Part shown: in pieces, positions 49,702 to 63,254 of the stretch | How the letters are laid out: each line of letters starts with the position of its first letter | How positions within the stretch are numbered: the first letter of the stretch is position 1 | Origin: Zea mays | Lineage: Eukaryota; Streptophyta; Magnoliopsida; Poales; Poaceae | Length of the DNA stretch: 64,000 bases | Assembly (NCBI RefSeq): GCF_902167145.1 | Contig: NC_050097.1 | Span: 140,145,982 to 140,209,981, forward strand | Reading direction: 5' to 3' | Program-made: the position numbers and the translations under genes | The notes under the pieces: generated by a model | Database searches by the model: none | Seen by the model: the letters and a program-made list of their open reading frames with translations, nothing else | Told to the model about the DNA's origin: nothing

Positions 49702-51209
49702 AATCCTACCCCCTAACAGAAATCTCATCCTCGAGATTTGTAAGAAAAGGGATACACACGGTTTGGTTTGTAATTCAGTTTTTAATCTATAATTGGTTCA
49801 AAAATTTAGAGTCTCATTTTTTATGGTCAATAGTGGGTGATTGGGAGAGCATAGGTATCTAGCTACTTATTATATAGAATATAAGCTGGGCAAGTTTGAG
49901 GTAAGAAAGATTATGGCAAGGAAAAGACTTCGTTCGAAATGTTTAAGTCTTGATTCATCTAGAGATTTGCTTTGACTGTTATATCCTTCCTTGTCGATAT
50001 TGATAATTTCTTCTCCGCTCTTGGTCTTACTGATTCGACATTAGTGTATATTATCAGAGTTGGGGAATATGGTTAAGATAGTTATGAATAAGATAGACTA
50101 CATGATGTAGGTCAAAAGTTTGTTTGATGTTAGGTGGGGATAGACAGATTATACCATCCATCATGACTCTATTGGTTGATTTAGATCTTTTTGCTCTTGG
50201 TTGAGTTGGTCTAATATACTAAGTTAAGTTAATACCAGGCTAATAGGGTCTAATCTTTTCTACCAGTATCACTAATCTGTTTAAGTAGACCACATTAGTT
50301 TAGTATATGGCTATGAATTAGATGAGGTTAGTCAGAGTCTGGTTTGGTTGTTTTGCTTCTGAATGGTTTGGATAGGTTATGTAACCTAATATGTAGGTCA
50401 AGTTGTTGGGTATGACCGAGTTGATCTGTCGTTCTTAATTTAGTGTAGAGTGAATTAAATTAAAACATATTTTATAGGAGTAGAGTCTCATTTATTTTAC
50501 CACTATTATCTGGTTAAGTGACTGACCTTAGGTTAGCTCAACTTAAGGTTATACTTCGTTAGGTTGGATTAACCTATTAGATTGGATCAGATCTAGAATA
50601 AATTGATATAACTATTTTAGACTAGATAAGATCTACTTAATTTATTTTGGAATAGATCAAGTTTGTTACACTAATATGGGATAAGCAAAGTGGTGGGGGT
50701 AAGTATGCTTATTAGGACAAGATGAGTCTACTAAGGTAATAGAGTATCTTTTAAGATAAGATAGATATGGTTAGGCTAGATACTTTAATGAGGGATAATC
50801 TAGTTTGTCTAGTTATTTTTATAAGCATTTTTTTGCCTATATGTATATGCAGATGTAATTGTGGATATTACTCCACAACTCATCACACTCAATCAAATAT
50901 CCAAATCAAACAAGTATCATAAGAACAAACATTGAAGTACATAGATACTAAAAAAATAGTTTTGTTTTTGTCCCTAAGAGTAGGTATCCTATTTCCTAAA
51001 GGTCAGTTTAGGTATATGATTTCAAAGTGTGAAATCCACTTTTGTCTTTGGAAAAGAAAAAGATAAGAGTAATCAGAGTAAAGTGAAAATAGATGAGAAA
51101 AGATTAAGAAAAGTTTAGAAAGAATCAGAGTAGCAAAGGTAAGTAGACAATGGTTGTCCAGTTCTATCTAGGTTTCGTCCTACAGTCAACATCACTTTGA
51201 TACCACTTC
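49702..51209 (-). other. Non-coding interior of the LARD-like element
   Basis: 1508 bp, AT-rich, with no open frame of note and no gag or pol similarity. It must rely on proteins from an autonomous relative. Confidence 0.8.
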
Positions 51210-54200
51210 TGTCACACCCAGATTTTAGGGTTCCAAAAACCAGACGCGAAATAAACACCAGGTGTGCTGGGACCAAGTCACACACATATGATGAATAGTG
51301 GTACAGAAAAGAATGTCACATCTTTACTATATAATATGAGTTCTGTACAAAATAAATAAATAAATAATTACATCATATGAAGACACGATCCAACAACCTA
51401 AAGTTGACTGGGAGACGACGACCTAGACCTCTCACAGACTCGTCACAGCATCCTCCATGCGCCTCATCCTGCGGTACGTGTCCTTGACCTGTGGGGGGGG
51501 GGGGTATGAGACAGCAAGAGTGAGCTCACATACGTTCATTGCTCAATAAGTTATGGGGAATAATGTGCATGAACTCGCCAAAGGTGGGAGCTCACGTGAA
51601 GTGTAAGGCTTACCAAAGAGGATGGTTGAAGCTGAGCATTGCTTTTAAAGTTCGTCAAAATTTTATTAGCAGTTACTAAGTATATGTAAATATCAACCCA
51701 ATTAAGTATTAGAACAAAATTGTTAACAACACCTGCGATGCAATGCATATGACAAATTTGAATTTAGTTCCATAAATTAATCATGTGAGGGTCCGAGCTG
51801 CTCATGACTGTGTGCACGGCTGATATACTAGTTTTACACCTTGCAGAGGTTGCACATCTTTACCCACAAGTCATGTTACCCATCTGCCAAGGGATAGTGA
51901 CTCCCATACACCTCTACCTAGGAGGTGAGGCAGGGTAACACTACGAGGCCTTTACAAAGTTTCACTAGCTTCCAAAAACCCGCTACAGTTTATAGGAAGC
52001 TCCAATGCAGGGACCCCTTGCCTGACCGCCATCGCAGCAAAATCAACCCAAGGGCCTCCCTACACTGACCACTCCCCTACTGCCCTTGCCCCTTTCGGGT
52101 AAGGTAGTCTTCCACTAGCTTTCCTAATTAGTCAACCAAGGACGTCCCATACCACCCTTGTGGTAGCACTGTTTTCCCGGGTGGTCGCTCCATGTTCAAA
52201 TTAACATAATGGTCTTATCATGAACAATAAATAACAACTGATAATATAAGTATGATAATGAATAGTGTGTATCTCTATACCCAAAACCACATAAAGCAAT
52301 AGCAGGTACTACCCAAAAATTCAGTGGTGAACAAGGTATAAAGATAGTCAAACTAGGGTAACCTATTGGGTCCCATCAAAATTAACCTATGCAGATCATT
52401 ATGATTAATAAGAACATGACTTGGTAAAAAAAAGTGATCAAGGGCACAACTTGCCTGGGACTTGAGATTTTAGGTACCAGGATGATCTTCAGGTGGCTCA
52501 TAACCTCGTGCTAGTCGTAGCAATACAAACAAACATGGTATAGGAAAAATTAACATCACACCAAACATAAGAATAAACTGCATAATAATAATCTACGCGT
52601 CGCTACGAGATCGTGGGTTCGAGAACTGCTAAATTCGGGGTTACGATTATGAAGTTATGGTTTTCCGAAGATCCACATGGTTAAATATAGAATATACTAA
52701 GTTCAACATTTTAACCTATATTTCATGACAAAATAAAATTACCAGATGATAATAAATATTATTGTGAGACTACTGCAACTAGAATGGATCAAAACGGAGT
52801 TAAAATGTGGACGTTATAAATTTCATATGAAAAGGTACGCCTGCGAAGGGGTACGCGCCGATCAGAGCCATTCGATCAATAACAGAGCGCCAGGATTAGA
52901 TTTATTTTAAAACGAATCGGTATACGATCCGGGCCGCCCATCACGCGATCAACGACCCTGATATCACGGCGCCAAGATCTGCCTGTGGCCGTCCGATCCT
53001 ATACCTATGGCTCAGATCTTATTAGGCGAAGGGGTATGTCTCGCTTTAATCTTGGCCGTACGCCCAGGATCCAATGGTCCCGCATCCTTTTTCTCCCCCC
53101 AACGTCGGCCGATGGCATGTCCAGCACATCCGGCGGTGCCATTGCCGCCCACGGCCATCCATTGGCCCGGGGCCCAGACTCCATCGCCGACCATTCCTAC
53201 ACGCAGCTAAGATCAACACGAGTATACCAGAAAGGATTCTTACCGGCAGTGGCGGCAGAAACATGCTCCCCACGGCGTTGGGCGGATCCGGGATGCCAAA
53301 ATTGCTCCGGCAAGCAATTCCCACGGTTCCAATGAACCCCCGTGCTAAACAATACCCCGCGCACATGCGTCACGGGCCATTGGCTTATCTCCACGCCATA
53401 GCGCAAGCTTTTCATGGTTGTGGACCGAACTGTCATGTGGCGGCACTCATCTCTCCCTTCGCCTCTTGGAGTGAGCTCCCAGCAATGGCAGCTCCTTGTG
53501 TTCTGTTTTCTAGGTGTGATGGATCGGTCATGGGGTACGAGAGGAGCGCGACACGGGGTTTTATAGCCCGAGTTGGCAGGGATTTCGGGTGCGGTTTGTT
53601 GGATCGCCGGGAGGGGAACGAGCTACGGTAGACTCAGAAGATCCCAACGGACCGGTCTAGAAGAAAGAGCTGACAAATGGCCCCCACATGGCGGTGACCC
53701 ACACATGGGCCCACACGTCAGCACGCTCCACCGGTGTGGGCAGTGCAGTCATCGGGGAAATGGGCCGACTATTTGGCCCAGAGGAGTCGGTCCGCGCGGG
53801 GCAAAGAAGGTTGGCCTGGGGGAAACATGGGCTGCCAGGTGCGGTTTCCTTGGGCCGAGGGGAGAGGATCTGACACGGCAGGGTCCACCTGCCATCGGCT
53901 TGGAGCAAACGCAGGCGCACATCACGTGAGGCTGACGAGGGCGGCCCACACGTCGGCGCCGGTGCGCGCGGAGAAGTAAGTGGACCACGCGACAGAAAAT
54001 GGCAAATGGGTCGGAATGGAGGTAACTTAGCCTAAGAACCAGTTTGCCCATTTTCTTTTCTTTTTATTTTCCAAACTAGATTCAAACTAAATTTTTAATT
54101 TAGATCTAGGTTCAAATTTATGTGCTGAGTCATAATAAAACTCCAGATTGCAAAATACAAAATTATATTTGTTTATTTATTTCTTTATCTTGTTCATTAA

Positions 54201-54598
54201 ACAAATGCTTTCAATTATGGAAATCCACATACTCAAAGTTTGTTATGTTAACATAATATGATTTATATATGTAGTTAAATTGAAAGTTTATTCCGAACTG
54301 AATATTTATTTGTTTTAAGAGAAGTTATTTCTTAATATGTAATCTCTTATTAAGGAAATGCATTATTTACAACTATATATATATATATATATATATTATT
54401 TTTTAGAGAATATATCCAAATGCATAATTCACCCAAGATTATTTTGATCCATTTGTGTTCGAAATTACTTTTATTCATTATCCTATGGAAGAATATGCAC
54501 AAAAAAGGAAATCAAGTAATTCCCAAAACACTTTTATGTAAATACATGTATTTATTTATTTTATTATTTTTACCTTATACAAATTTTAGGGCTTTACA
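51210..54598 (-). repeat. 5' LTR of the LARD-like element (3389 bp)
   Basis: Colinear with the left LTR except for the deletion at about 52829/52830 and small differences. An AT dinucleotide tract lies at about 54377-54397, and a minus-strand TATA box at 53559-53565. Confidence 0.85.
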
Positions 54599-55315
54599 CG
54601 AGGATATCAGGGACTTGGAGGCTATTCACCAGCAAGTACAAAGGAAGAGAGAAAAGATGCTTCGGCTAGCCGACCTTTAGAGGAAGATCGACGAAGCTGT
54701 CGAAGAAATGCGTCACCTTACTCAGGATGACCAAGACCGAAGGCCCCAACACAGGGAGCTTCGCCAAGAAAGCCCAATCAATGATGATGAATGGTACAAT
54801 GACTTTTATCATGGTAACTTTGCTTTTTATGATGCTTCTCCTCTGCAATAGAGTTGCAGGCTACCCCGTGGCCACCATCTTATAAGCCACCTTAGCTCCC
54901 CATGTATGATGGCCACTCAGATCCGAAGCAGTTCCTGATGAGCTACGAAGCAACCATATCCTCATATGGGGGCAACACTGCTGTCATGGCGAAGTCCTTC
55001 GTCATGGCGGTCAGAAGTGTAGCTCAAACATGGTATTCTTCTCTTCGGCCAAGATCAATTACTTCGTGGCAGAAGCTAAAGGATATGCTAGTGACCAGTT
55101 TCCAAGGCTTCCAGACGAAGCCAGTCACTACCCAAGCTCTGTTCCAGTGTACGTAGGACCATGAGGAGTACTTGTAGGCGTACATCTGAAGGTTCTTGCG
55201 ACTGAGAGCTTAGGCGCCTACAATACCCAATGAGATTGTCATTGAAGCCATGATAAAGGGGCTCAGACCAGGAACTACGACACAATATTTTGCAAGGAAG
55301 CCACCTGAAAGTCGC
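54599..55315 (+). pseudogene. Gypsy gag fragment of the xilon-like element
   Basis: It begins in frame with the leader at 45993 (DIRDLEAIHQQVQRKREK) and carries the retrotransposon gag core MYDGHSDPKQFLMSYEATI, then QTWYSSLRPRSITSW and LVTSFQGFQT (about 54900-55140). Stops occur at 54678-54680, about 54850 and 55154, with more after that. It is cut off at 55315 by the next element. It is a capsid gene remnant, non-functional. Confidence 0.8.
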
Positions 55316-56476
55316 CTAGAGGGGGGTGAATAGGCGGAAATGGAAATTTACAAACTTTAAGCACAACTACAAGCCGGGGTTAGCGTTAGAAATAAAACCG
55401 AGTCTGAAAGAGAGGGTGAAAAACAAATCAAGGCAAATGAAGCGGATGACACGGTGATTTGTTTTACCGAGGTTCGGTACTTGCAATCCTAGTCCCCGTT
55501 GAGGTGGTCACAAAGACCGGGTCTCTTTTAACCCTTTCCCTCTCTCAAACGATCACCTAGACCGAGTGAGCTTTCTCCTTAATCAAACGGGTCACTTAGA
55601 TCCCTCACAAGGACCAGCACAACTTGGTGTCTCTTGCTTTGATTACAAGTGTCTTGAGAACAAGAAAGAGGAAGAAGAAAGCGATCCAAGCGACAAGAAC
55701 TCAAATGAACACGAAAATCTCTCTCTCACAAGTCACTAAGTGTTTGGAGTGGTTTTGGACTTTGGAGAGGATTTGATCTCTTGTTTGTGTCTTGGAGTGA
55801 ATGCACTAGCTCTTGTATTGAATGTAAAGTCTGAAAAACTTGGATGCTTGAAGTGGTGGTGGTTGGGGGGTATTTATAGCCCCAACCACCAAACCAACCG
55901 TTGGGGAGGCTGTCTATCGATGGGCGCACCGGACACTGTCCGGTGCGCCAGCCACGTCACCCAACCGTTAGGGTTCTGACGGTTTCGATCGTTGGAGCTC
56001 TAATAGCTTGGGGCATCGGACAGTCCGGTGCCGCACCAATCAGGCACTGTTCACTGTCCGGTGCACCTTCTAGCGCTGCTCTGACTCTACACGAATTGTC
56101 CGCGCAATGTTCATATTGCAGGCGACTGTTGGAGTCGACCGTTGCGCTTCTTAGCCGTTGCTTCGCTGGCACACCGGACAGTCTGGTGAATTATAGCGGA
56201 GCGGCTTTCCAGAAACCCGAAGGTGAAGATTTCAGCCTATACGGTCCCTGGGGCACCTGACACTATCCGGTGGTGCACCGGACAGACCAGGGTTCTCTTC
56301 GGTTTCTTTTGCTCCTTTCTTTTGAACCCTAACTTAGATTTTTTATTGGTTTGTGTTGAACCTTTGGCACCTGTAGAATATATAATCTAGAGCATACTAG
56401 TTAGTCCAATTGTATGTGTTGGGCATTTCAACCACCAAAATCATTTAGGAAAAGGTTTGACCCTATTTCCCTTTCA
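55316..56476 (-). repeat. 3' LTR of the older Opie-like element
   Basis: TGAAAGTCGCCTAGAGG to CCCTTTCA on the plus strand. Shorter than the young copy (1161 against 1321 bp), with fewer and more decayed palindromes (about 55926-55948, 56012-56070, 56171-56190 and 56255-56283). Minus-strand TATA box at about 55868-55876. Confidence 0.9.
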
Positions 56477-57320
56477 ATATCCCCCTTTTTGGTGATTGAT
56501 GCCAACACAAACCAAAGCAAATTTATAAGTGCAGAATTGAACTAGTTTGCATAAGGGAAGTGCAAAGGTTGCTTGGAATTAAACCAATTTATACTTTGAT
56601 TAGATATGCATGGATCGTTTTCTTTCTTTTACCATTTTGGACCACGCTTGCACCACTTGTTTTGTTTTTGCAAATTCTTTTTGGAAAATCTTTTCAAAGT
56701 CCTTTTGTAAATAGTCAAAGATATATGAATAAGATTGCAAGAAGCATTTTCAAGATTTGAAATTTTCTCCCCCTGTTTCGAATGCTTTTCTTTTGACTTA
56801 AACAAAACTCCCCCTGAATGAAATTCTCCTCTTAGTTTTCAAGGGGGTTTTAATAAATACCAATTGGAAATATATTGAGATGCTAGTTTTTGAAAAACTT
56901 ATACCAATTGAAAATATCATTCCAATTTGAAGTATAACACTTAACAAGATACCTATTGAAAACGTTCTTTTGAAAATTTTGAAATTTTTAGGTGGTGGTG
57001 CGGTCCTTTTGCTTTGGGCTAATATTGTCTCCCCCTTTGGCATGAATCGCCAAAAACGGAGACTTTTGAGAGCCCTTTTTTACTTTCTCCTCCATTGGTA
57101 AATAAAATATGAGTGAAGATTATACTGAAGTGGAGAGTGGTGCGGAGTGACGGCGAAGGGTAAATGATACCGATGGAGTGGAGTGGAAGCCTTGTCTTCG
57201 CCGAAGACTCCATTTCCCTTTCAATCTATGACTTAGTAGAAATTCACTTGAAAACACATTAGTCATAGGCATAAAAGAGATATGATCAAATGTATATAAA
57301 TGAGCTATGTGTGCAAAGTA
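56477..57320 (-). other. 3' spacer of the older Opie-like element
   Basis: No gene. Minus-strand polypurine tracts lie at about 56477-56494, 56767, 56810 and 57031, as in the other Sireviruses here. Confidence 0.8.
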
Positions 57321-60300
57321 TCAATCAAAGTTCCGAGAATCAAGAATGTTTAGCTCATTCCTAAGTTTGGTAAAGGTTTTCTCATCTAATGGTTTGGTAA
57401 AAAGATCGGCTAGTTGTTCTTTGGTGCTAACATAAGCTATCTCGATATCCCCCCTTTGTTGGTGATCCCTCAAAAAGTGATACCGAATGTCTATGTGCTT
57501 AGTGCGGTTGTGTTCAACATGCGGATTGCACTCTCATTGTCACATAGGAGAGGGACTTTGCTCAATTTGTAGTCATAGTCCCTAAGGGTTTGCCTCATCT
57601 AAAGTAATTGCACACAACAATGGCCTGCAGCAATATACTCGGCTTCGGCGGTGGAAAGAGCCACTGAGTTTTGTTTCTTTGAAGCCCAAGACATTAGGGA
57701 TCTTCCCAGAAACTGACAAGTCCCTGATGTGCTCTTTCTATCAATTTTACACCCTGCCCAATCGGCATCGAAATATCCTATTAAATTAAAAGTGGATCCC
57801 TTGGGGTACCAAAGACCAAACTTAGGTGTATAAACTAAATATCTCATGATTCTTTTCACGGCCCTAAGGTGAACTTCCTTAGGATCAGCTTGGAACCTTG
57901 CACACATACATACAGAAAGCATAATATCCGGTCGAGATGCACATAAATAGAGTAAAGATCCTATCATCGACCGGTATACCTTTTGATCTACGGATTTACC
58001 TCCCGTGTCGAGGTCGAGATGCCCATTGGTTCCCATGGGTGTCTTGATGGGCTTGGCATCCTTCATTCTAAACTTGTTGAGTATGTCTTGAATATACTTG
58101 GTTTGGCTGATGAAGGTGCCCTCTTGGAGTTGATTGACTTGAAATCCTAGGAAATACTTCAACTCCCCCATCATAGACATCTCGAATTTTTGAATCATGA
58201 TCCTACTAAACTCTTCACATGTAGATTTGTTAGTAGACCCAAATATGATATCATCAACATAAATTTGGCATACAAACAAATCCTTTGCAATTGTTTTAGT
58301 AAAGAGAGTAGGATCGGCTTTACCGACTTTGAAGCCATTAGTGATAAGAAAATATCGTAGGCATTCATACCATGCTCTTGGGGCTTGCTTGAGCCCATAA
58401 AGCGCCTTTGAGAGTTTATAAACATGGTTAGTGTACTTACAATCTTCAAAGCTGGGACATTGCTCAACATATACCTCTTCCTTGATTGGTCCATTGAGGA
58501 AGGCACTCTTCACATCCATTTGATAAAGCTTAAAGCCATAGTAAGTAGCATAGGCAAGTAATATGCGAATTGACTCAAGCCTAGCTATGGGTGCATAGGT
58601 TTCACCGAAATCCGAACCTTCGACTTGTGAATAACCCTTGGCCACAAGTCGTGCTTTGTTCCTTGTCACCACACCATGCTCATCTTGCTTGTTGCGGAAT
58701 ACCCACTTGGTTCCTACAACATTTTGGTTAGGACATGGAACTAAATGCCATACCTCATTTCTCGTGAAGTTGTTGAGCTCCTCTTGCATAGCCAACACCC
58801 AATCTGAATCTCTTAATGCGTCTTCCACCCTGTATGGCTCAATAGAAGACATAAAAGAGTAATGTTCACAAAAATGTGTGACTCAAGATCGAGTTGTTAC
58901 CCCCTTATGAATATCGCCGAGGATGGAGTTCACGGGGTGATCTCTTTGAATCGCTTGATGGACTCTTGGGTGTGGCGGTCTTTGACTCTGTTCTTCTTGA
59001 TAATCTTCCTTGTCTTTGTCATGGTCATCTCCCCCTTGATCATTGCCCTTCTCTTGAGGTGGCTCATCTTCTTGATCATATTCTTCATTGTTTTGAGCCT
59101 GATCCTCATTTTGAGTTGGTGGAGATGCTTGATTTGAAGATGATGGTTGATCTTGTGCTTGTGGAGGCTCTTCGGATTCCTTAGGACACACATCCCCAAT
59201 GGACATGTTCCTTAGCGCGACGCACGGAGCCTCTTCATCATCTAGCTCATCAAGATCAACTTGCTCTACTTGAGAGCCATTAGTCTCATCAAACACAATG
59301 TCACAAGAAACCACAACTAATCGAGTGGATTTGTTGAAGACTCTATATGCCCTTGTGTTTGAGTCATAACCAAGTAAAAAGCCTTCTACAGCCTTAGGAG
59401 CAAATTTAGATTTTCTACCGCTTTTAACAAGATTAAAGCATTTGCTACCAAAGACTCTAAAATATGAAACATTAGGTTTTTTACCGGTGAGGAGTTCATA
59501 TGATGTCTTCTTGAGGATTTGGTGAAGGTAGAACCGGTTGATGGAGTAGCAGGCGGTGTTAATCGCCTCAGCCCAAAACCAGTCCGGAGTCTTGTACTCA
59601 TCAAGCATGGCTCTTGCCATGTCCAGTAGAGTTCTATTCTTCCTCTCCACTACACCATTTTGTTGAGGTGTGTAGGGAGAAGAGAACTCATGCTTGATGC
59701 CCTCATCCTCAAGAAAGCCTTCAATTTGAGAGTTCTTGAACTCCGTCCCGTTGTCGCTTCTTATCTTCTTGATTGTTAATCCAAACTCGTTTTGAGCCCA
59801 TCTCAAGAATCCCTTTAAGGTCTCTTGGGTTTGAGATTTTTCCTGCAAAAAGAATACCCAAGTGAAGCGAGAATAATCATTCACAATTACAAGACGATAC
59901 TTACTCCCGCTGATGCTTATGTAAGCTATCGGGCCGAATAGATCCATGTGGAGTAGTTCAAGTGGCCTGTCGGTCGTCATGATGTTCTTGTGTGATGGTG
60001 GGTACCAACTTGCTTCCCTGCTTGACATGCGCTACAAACCCTGTCTTTCTCAAAATGAACATTGGTTAGTCCCAAAATGTGTTCTCCCTTTAGAAGCTTG
60101 TGAAGATTCTTCATCCCAACATGGGCTAGTCAGTGATGCTAGAGCCAACCCATATTAGTCTTAGCAATTAAGCAAGTATCGAGTTCAGCTCTATTAAAAT
60201 CAACTAAGTATAGCTGACCCTCTAATACTCCCTTAAATGCTACTGAATCATCACTTCTTCTAAAGACAGTAACACCTATATCCGTAAAAAGACAGTTGTA

Positions 60301-60558
60301 ACCCATTTTGCATAATTGAGAAACTGAAAGCAAGTTGTAATCTAAAGAATCTACAAGAAAAACATTGGAAATGGAATGGTCAGGTGATATAGCAATTTTA
60401 CCAAGTCCTTTGACCAAACCTTGGTTTCCATCCCCGAATGTGATAGCTCTTTGGGAATCTTCATTTTTCTCGTAGGAGGAGAACATCCTTTTCTCCCCTG
60501 TCATGTGGTTTGTGCATCCGCTATCAATGATCCAACTTGAGCCCCCGGATGCATAAAC
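57321..60558 (-). pseudogene. Sirevirus pol, broken
   Basis: Homologous throughout to the intact pol at 22365-25610, so the breaks can be placed by comparison. They are a TAG at 60139-60141, a TGA at 60130-60132, a one-base deletion at about 60000, a TGA at 58883-58885, a TAG at 57599-57601 and a small deletion at about 57515-57530. Protease, integrase (SDNGTEF, about 59748), RT (YVDD, about 58250-58261) and RNase H remain recognisable. The stop at 57321-57323 keeps the family's C-terminus. Confidence 0.92.
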
Positions 60559-60571
60559 CTACAAAACAAGT

Positions 60572-63209
60572 TTAGGCCTTGTTCTTAGGTACCCAAACAG
60601 TCTTGGGTCCTTTCATATTAGAAACAAGCACCTTGGTTACCCAAACACAAGTCTTGGAGCCCTTGTGTTTGCCCCCAACATATTTGGCAACTACTTTGCC
60701 TGATTTGTTAGTAAGCACATAAGAAGCATCAAAAGTCTTAAATGAAACATTGGGTTCATTTGATGCAGTAGGAGTTTTCTTTTTAGGCATTTTAACATGT
60801 GTAGAATGCCTAGAGCTAGATGCCTCATTCTTGTACATAAAAGCATGATGGGAAACAAAATGAGACTTCCTAGCATGAATTATTCTAATCATGTGCTCAG
60901 GATAACCAGCATGATATAAAATGTAACCTTCGTTATCCTGAGCCATGGGAGCCTTGCCTTTTACAAAATTGGACAATCTCTTAGGGGCATTAAGCTTGAC
61001 ATTGCTTTCCTGTTGGAAACCAATGCCATCCTTAATGCCAGGGCGTCTCCCATTATAGAGCATGCTTCTAGCAAATTAAAAATTTTCATTCTCAATTTCA
61101 TGCTCATTGATTTTACTAGTTAATTGAGCTATATGATCATTTTGTTGTTTAATTAAAGCAATGTGATCATGAATAGCATCAACATTAATGTCTCTACATC
61201 TAGTACAAATAGTAACATAACTAATAGTAGATGTAGATGGTTTGCAAACATTTAATTCATCAATCTTAGCATGTAAAATAGCATTCTCATTTCTAAGATT
61301 GGAAATAGAAACATTGCAAACATTCAAGTCCTTAGCCTTAGAAATTAACTTATCATTCTCAGTTTCAAGGCTAGAAATAGATTTATTCAATTTATCAATC
61401 TTAGCAATTAAACAGTCATTTTCATTTCTAAGACTGATAATTGAATCATTACAATCATTTAATTTCTCAACCTTAGCATTAATACTAGCATTCTCAGTTC
61501 TAAGGTTAGAGATAGTGTCATGGCAAATGCTAAGCTCCTTAGTCAAATTTTCATTTTTCTCTATTTCCTGAGCATAAGCATTTTTTACTTTAACATGCTT
61601 TTTGTTTTCCTTAATCAGGAATTCCTCTTGGCTAACCAAGAGTTCATCCTTCTCATGAATGGCACCTATCAATTCATTCAATTTTTCTATTTGTTGCATG
61701 TTTAAGTTGGCAAAAAGAGTGAGCAGGTTATCTTCATCATCACTAGAGCTAGCCTCATCACTAGATGTTGCATATTTGGTGGAGGATCTAGATTTTACCT
61801 TCTTCTTTTTCCCGTCCTTTGCCATGAGGCATTTGTGGCCGACGTTGGGGAAGAGAAGGCCTTTGTTGACGGCGATGTTGGCGGCGTCCTCGTCGGAGGA
61901 GGAGTCGGTGGAGCTCTCGTCGGAGTCCCATTCCCGACACACGTGGGCATCGCCGCCCTTCTTCTTGTAGTACTTCTTCTTTTCCTTCTTCTTCCCTCTC
62001 TTGTCGTCGCCCCTGTCACTGTCACTGGAAATAGGACATTTTGCAATAAAGTGACCGGGCTTACCACACTTGTAGCAAACCTTCTTGGAGCGGGGTTTGT
62101 AATCCTTCCCCCCTCCTTTGCTTGAGGATTTGGCGGAAGCTCTTGATGATGAGCGCCATTTCCTTGTTGTCGAGCTTGGAGGCATCGATGGGGAGCCTAC
62201 TTGATGTAGACTCTTCTTTCTTCTCCTCCGTCGCTTTGAATGCGATGGGTTGCACCTCGAGTGTGGAGGAGCCACCTTGCTCGACGATTTGCTTGGAGCC
62301 TTTGATCATCAACTCAAAGCTCACAAATTTTCCTATCACTTCCTCGGGAGACATTAACTTATATCTAGGATCACCACGAATTAATTGAACTTGAGTGGGA
62401 TTACGAAAAACAAGTGATCTAAGAATAACCTTGACCATTTCATGGTCATCCCACTTGGTGCTCCCGAGGTTGCGCACTTGGTTAACCAAGGTCTTGATCC
62501 GGTTGTACATGGCTTGTGGCTCCTCTCCTTGGTTGAGGATGAATCGACCGAGCTCCCCCTCGATCATCTCTCGTTTGGTGATCTTGGTCACCTCGTCCCC
62601 TTCGTGCGCCGTTTTGAGGACGTCCCAAATTTCTTTGGCCGTCTTCAACCCTTGCACCTTGTTATACTCCTCTCGACACAAGGAGGCGAGGAGTATAGTT
62701 GTGGCTTGGGAGTTAAAGTGCCAAATTTGGTCGGCCTCGTCCGAATCGTAGTCCTTGTCCCCTACCTTCGGTACCTGCGCTCCATACTCAACAATATCCC
62801 ATATACTTTTGTGGAGTGAGGTTAGGTGATGCCTCATTTTATCACTCCACATACAATAATCCTCACCATCAAAAAATGGTGGTTTGCCTAGGGGAACGGA
62901 AAGTAATGGAGTGCGTTTGGAAATTCGAGGATAGCGGAGGGGCATCTTACTATACTTATTTTGCTCATGGCGCTTAGAAGTGATGGACGCCGATTTGGAG
63001 CCGGAGGTGGAGGGTGACGAAGAGTCGGTCTCGTAGTAGACCACTTTCTTCATCTTCTTCTTCTTGTCACCTCTCCGTTGTGACTTGATGGAGGAAGAGG
63101 ATTCCTCCTTGTGCTTGTGGTCGGACTCCCTCGAATGGGTTCTCCCCGAGCTTGCGGACTTGTCACCGCCGGTCATGATCTCCCTCTTGTCGTGATCTCC
63201 CGACATCAC
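60572..63209 (-). pseudogene. Sirevirus gag, broken
   Basis: Starts at 63209 with MMSGDHDKRE, as in the intact copy. The frame shifts near 62107-62120 in a C-rich run. It continues through the CCHC knuckle (CYKCGKPGHFIAKC, about 62040-62085) and the coiled-coil region (repeated LRNEN/LRTEN), meets a TAA at 61076-61078 and runs on to the normal end at 60572. It is non-functional. Confidence 0.9.
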
Positions 63210-63254
63210 TTCGAGTGGTTAGACTCTAATGAAGCACCAGGCTTTGATACCAAT

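Larger units (their letters stand above)
45994..54598 (-). mobile_element. Large-LTR, non-coding (LARD-like) LTR retrotransposon
   Basis: Two long LTRs (45994-49701 and 51210-54598) flank only 1508 bp of non-coding DNA. The flanks are CCAGG (45989-45993) and CGAGG (54599-54603), a 5-bp duplication with one mismatch. Orientation is minus: GTGGTATCAAAGTG, an iMet-type primer site, abuts the right LTR (minus strand of about 51192-51205), a purine tract TTAGGGGGTAGGA abuts the left LTR, and TATA boxes read on the minus strand. LTRs of over 3 kb with iMet priming suggest descent from a Del/Tekay-type gypsy element, but with no coding part this is inference. It inserted into the gag of the xilon-like element. 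Confidence 0.82.
45116..55315 (+). mobile_element. Xilon-like gypsy element, 5' part, interrupted by a large-LTR element
   Basis: Parts are a 5' LTR (45116-45793), a primer site, an internal leader (to 45993), then after the inserted element the gag region (54599-55315). The element is cut again by the Opie-like insertion starting at 55316. The broken gag reading continues sensibly across the 8.6-kb insertion. The rest, including its 3' LTR, lies beyond the window. Confidence 0.8.
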
